Assembly: GCF_014211915.1 (NCBI RefSeq)
Contig: NZ_CP060039.1
Span: 1,364,001-1,428,000, forward strand
Length of the DNA: 64,000 nt
Source: Burkholderia cenocepacia
GTDB taxonomy: Bacteria; Pseudomonadota; Gammaproteobacteria; Burkholderiales; Burkholderiaceae
Reading direction: 5' to 3'
Part shown: piece by piece, positions 61,411 through 64,000 of the stretch
Numbering within the stretch: the first letter of the stretch is position 1
Layout: the number at the start of each line of letters is the position of its first letter
Translations under genes and position numbers: made by a program
Notes under the pieces: generated by a model
The model's input: only the letters and a program-made list of their open reading frames with translations
What the model was told of the DNA's origin: nothing
The model's database searches: none

Positions 61411-63294
61411 ATGTTGCGATCCAGAGCATCTTGGCTGTCCCTGAGTGCTTTCCTGTTCGACCTGACGGCGGTTGTCGCCGCATGGCTGTTCGCTTATCTC
61501 GTTCGTTTCAACGGCAGCATTCCGCATGATTTCCTGAGCGGCGCGCTGATGGCGCTGACGTGGGCACTGCCCGTCTATGCGCTGATGTTCCGCGGCTTCG
61601 GTCTGTATCGCGGGCTGTGGGTGTTTGCCAGCCTGCCCGACCTGATGCGCATCGCGAAGGCGGTGGCCGGCGGCGGCGTGATCGTGATGATCGGTGCCGT
61701 GATGTTCCAGCCGCAGCCGATCATTCCGCGCTCGGTGCTGCTCGTGTCGCCGTTGATGCTGTTCCTGGCAATGGGCGGCGCCCGCGCGCTGTATCGCGCG
61801 ACGAAGGAGTACTACCTGTACGGCGGGCTCGTCGGCAAGGGCAAGCCGGTGCTGGTGCTCGGCGCCGGCACGGCCGGCGCGAGCCTCGCGCGCGAACTGT
61901 CGCGCTCCGGTGAATGGCGCTTGGTCGGCCTGCTCGACGACGACGTCACGAAACAGGGGCGCGAAATCTACGGCTACAAGGTGCTGGGCTCGTTCAACGA
62001 CCTCAAGCACTGGACCGATGCGATGAAGGTCGAATACGCGATCATCGCGATTCCGTCGGCGTCGGTCGAAGCGCAGCGTCGCGTCGCGACCCTGTGCGTG
62101 CGGGCCGGCGTGAAGGCGATGGTGCTGCCGTCGCTGACCGCGCTGATGCCGGGGCAGGGCTTCCTGTCGCAGGTACGGAACATCGATCTCGAGGATCTGC
62201 TCGGCCGCGACGCGGTGACGATCGATACGCCGCACGTCGAAGCGCTGCTGCGCGGCCGCGTCGTGATGGTGACCGGCGCGGGCGGCTCGATCGGCTCCGA
62301 GTTGTGCCGGCAGATCCTGCGCTTCGCCCCTGCGCAGCTCGTTGCATTCGATCTCTCGGAATACGCGATGTACCGGCTGACCGAGGAATTGCGTGAGCGT
62401 TTTCCGGATCTGCCCGTGGTGCCGATCATCGGCGATGCGAAGGATTCGCTGCTGCTCGACCAGGTGATGTCGCGTCACGCGCCGCACATCGTGTTCCATG
62501 CGGCCGCCTACAAGCACGTGCCGTTGATGGAAGAGCACAACGCGTGGCAGGCGCTGCGCAACAACGTGCTCGGCACCTATCGCGTGGCGCGGGCGGCGAT
62601 CCGCCACGACGTGCGTCACTTCGTGTTGATCTCGACCGACAAGGCGGTCAATCCGACCAACGTGATGGGCGCGAGCAAGCGTCTCGCGGAAATGGCCTGC
62701 CAGGCGTTGCAGCAGTCGAGCGGGCGTACGCAGTTCGAGACGGTGCGCTTCGGCAACGTGCTCGGCAGCGCGGGCAGCGTGATTCCGAAGTTTCAGCAGC
62801 AGATCGCGAAGGGCGGCCCGGTGACGGTCACGCACCCGGAAATCACGCGTTTCTTCATGACGATTCCGGAGGCGTCGCAGCTCGTGCTGCAGGCATCGAG
62901 CATGGGGCATGGCGGCGAAATCTTCATTCTCGACATGGGCGAGCCGGTGAAGATCGTCGATCTCGCGTGCGACCTGATCCGCCTGTACGGTTTTTCGGAA
63001 GAACAGATCCGCATCGAGTTCACCGGGCTGCGGCCGGGCGAGAAGCTCTACGAGGAGTTGCTCGCTGACGACGAAGCGACAACGCGCACGCCGCACCCGA
63101 AGCTGCGGATCGCACGTGCGCGCGAAGTGCCGGACAATTTCCTCGACGAACTGCTGCCGTGGCTGATGCAGCATCGCGTGCTGTCCGACGACGAGGTACG
63201 GCGCGATCTGCGGCGCTGGGTGCCGGAATACCAGACGGCCGTTGCCCCCGTGTTGCAGAGCGTGCCGTCGGTGCGCGTCGTATCGAACGGGTGA
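61411..63294 (+). CDS. wbiI: UDP-HexNAc 4,6-dehydratase (WbpM family)
   Basis: A 627-aa protein anchored by four N-terminal membrane helices (to about residue 150). A CoA-like nucleotide-binding region follows (VLVLGAGTAGASLAREL), then the catalytic SDR domain: MVTGAGGSIGSELCRQIL, AAAYKHVPLME, and the SxxK/MxxxK signature STDKAVNPTNVMGASKRLAEM in which Met replaces the usual Tyr. WbpM makes UDP-4-keto-6-deoxy-GlcNAc, feeding WbiG. Last gene of the cluster; a bidirectional terminator follows. Confidence 0.93.
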   Translation: MLRSRASWLSLSAFLFDLTAVVAAWLFAYLVRFNGSIPHDFLSGALMALTWALPVYALMFRGFGLYRGLWVFASLPDLMRIAKAVAGGGVIVMIGAVMFQPQPIIPRSVLLVSPLMLFLAMGGARALYRATKEYYLYGGLVGKGKPVLVLGAGTAGASLARELSRSGEWRLVGLLDDDVTKQGREIYGYKVLGSFNDLKHWTDAMKVEYAIIAIPSASVEAQRRVATLCVRAGVKAMVLPSLTALMPGQGFLSQVRNIDLEDLLGRDAVTIDTPHVEALLRGRVVMVTGAGGSIGSELCRQILRFAPAQLVAFDLSEYAMYRLTEELRERFPDLPVVPIIGDAKDSLLLDQVMSRHAPHIVFHAAAYKHVPLMEEHNAWQALRNNVLGTYRVARAAIRHDVRHFVLISTDKAVNPTNVMGASKRLAEMACQALQQSSGRTQFETVRFGNVLGSAGSVIPKFQQQIAKGGPVTVTHPEITRFFMTIPEASQLVLQASSMGHGGEIFILDMGEPVKIVDLACDLIRLYGFSEEQIRIEFTGLRPGEKLYEELLADDEATTRTPHPKLRIARAREVPDNFLDELLPWLMQHRVLSDDEVRRDLRRWVPEYQTAVAPVLQSVPSVRVVSNG

Positions 63295-63330
63295 TGCGGT
63301 CCCCGGCCGTGAACTGAGCGGCAAGAAGAG

Positions 63331-63358
63331 AAAAAGCGCCCTGCAGGGCGCTTTTTTT
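63331..63358. terminator. Bidirectional terminator
   Basis: AAAAAGCGCCCT / AGGGCGCTTTTT, a perfect inverted repeat around GC, with A before and T after. It can end both the O-antigen operon and the gene coming from the right. Confidence 0.93.
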
Positions 63359-63381
63359 CGTCCAGAAACCGGTTACGCGGT

Positions 63382-64000
63382 TCAGCGGCCGGGCCGATGC
63401 TTCCTCACCACCATCCATCGTGGCGCCTTGAACCGCACGATGCTGAGATAAAGCCACACATAGGTCAGCGCGAACAGCACGACGAACACGAACAAATGCA
63501 CGGTATGCCGCCAGAACAGCGTCGCCGGAATCACCGCGACGAGGCACAGCAGCCACAAATACGGCGACGTCAGCGAATTCCGCCGCGTCAGATCGTGCGC
63601 ATGCTTCGTCCCGACGGCCCAGCGCATCAGCCGCTTGTACACGAGCATGTGCAGGTGCACGCCGTCCGGAATCCCCGGCGACATCCCACGGATGAACTTC
63701 TTCCGGTAGATCGAGAAGCAGGTCTCGAAGATCGGATACATGAACAGCAGCACCGGGTACCACGCGGATACCTCGCGGTTGCGCATCACGAGCATGATCG
63801 CGAGTTCCGCGAGCATGAAGCCGATGAAATACGCACCGCCGTCGCCGAGGAAGATCAGCCCGGCGGGGAAATTCCACAGGAAGAAGCCGAGCACCGCGCC
63901 CATCATGATGATCGACGCGGACATCACGACCGGGTCGTTGACGTGGAACGCGACATACGCGAGTGACGCGAACATCATGAAGCTGACCATCGACGCGAGC
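63382..64000 (-). CDS. WecA-like polyprenyl-phosphate sugar-1-phosphate transferase (5' end outside window)
   Basis: The last 206 codons of an MraY/WecA-family membrane enzyme; the start lies right of 64000. It shows FLGDGGAYFIGFMLA (third family motif), YPIFETCFSIYRKKFIRGMSPGIPDGVHLHMLVYKRLMR with the cytoplasmic HxH, and C-terminal hydrophobic segments. A second initiating transferase beside wbiH suggests either a general WecA for another glycan or an alternate first sugar. Five or so membrane helices are visible here. Confidence 0.85.
   Translation of the reverse strand, partial: LASMVSFMMFASLAYVAFHVNDPVVMSASIIMMGAVLGFFLWNFPAGLIFLGDGGAYFIGFMLAELAIMLVMRNREVSAWYPVLLFMYPIFETCFSIYRKKFIRGMSPGIPDGVHLHMLVYKRLMRWAVGTKHAHDLTRRNSLTSPYLWLLCLVAVIPATLFWRHTVHLFVFVVLFALTYVWLYLSIVRFKAPRWMVVRKHRPGR

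Overview
The window is chromosomal DNA of a Burkholderia, most likely a member of the Burkholderia cepacia complex. This rests on the very high G+C coding DNA with strong third-position GC, the gene order apaH / rmlBACD / wzm-wzt / wbx-wbi O-antigen genes, and the rubredoxin-yqgE-ruvX-pyrR-pyrB-pyrC' string. The species cannot be fixed from this alone. I see no tRNA, rRNA, insertion sequence, prophage or CRISPR array. Long open frames antisense to real genes are a GC artefact and are left out.

Layout. 1-666: an MFS permease cut by the left edge. 1001-5725: xanthine dehydrogenase genes xdhA-xdhB-xdhC; XdhC lacks its usual N-terminal domain. 5850-9515: a SnoaL-like protein, a LysR regulator, and a TAXI-type solute-binding protein whose frame runs without a stop into a DsbA-fold isomerase. 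9949-14990: a BON-domain protein, a 3-hydroxybutyrate oligomer hydrolase and an S10 serine carboxypeptidase, each closed by a hairpin terminator. 15134-18550 (minus strand): TauE/SafE permease, DHA2 efflux pump and FrnE-like oxidoreductase. 18733-22947: a D-amino-acid (D-arginine-type) catabolic module: YheO/DauR-like regulator, ornithine-cyclodeaminase-family dehydrogenase, periplasmic cationic amino-acid binding protein and FAD dehydrogenase, with two inverted copies of a 23-bp operator-like element between the divergent genes. 23459-26131: a secreted, highly repetitive protein behind a good sigma-54 promoter. 26445-29761: a six-gene operon with an ECF sigma factor, a membrane anti-sigma and envelope proteins. 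30154-32134: groES-groEL with promoter and CIRCE operator. 32280-40895: thiD, rubredoxin, a possible Pil-Chp remnant, yqgE-ruvX-pyrR-pyrB-pyrC', plsC-like acyltransferase and apaH.

41239-63294 is an O-antigen/LPS cluster of the ABC-transporter type. RmlBACD make dTDP-L-rhamnose; ManC, Gmd and Rmd make GDP-D-rhamnose; WbiI (WbpM-type), WbiG and WbiH make and attach the first sugar to undecaprenyl phosphate; several glycosyltransferases, including a very large FkbM/coiled-coil/GT2/GT2/GT-B protein, build the chain; Wzm-Wzt export it. Two glycosyltransferase genes carry apparent single-base frameshifts at G runs. The cluster ends at a symmetrical terminator, and a second polyprenyl-phosphate sugar transferase faces it from the right edge.

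Most worth following: the paired operators at the D-amino-acid locus, the sigma-54-driven repeat protein, the ECF operon, the giant glycosyltransferase with its frameshift, the TAXI/isomerase in-frame fusion, and the truncated XdhC.
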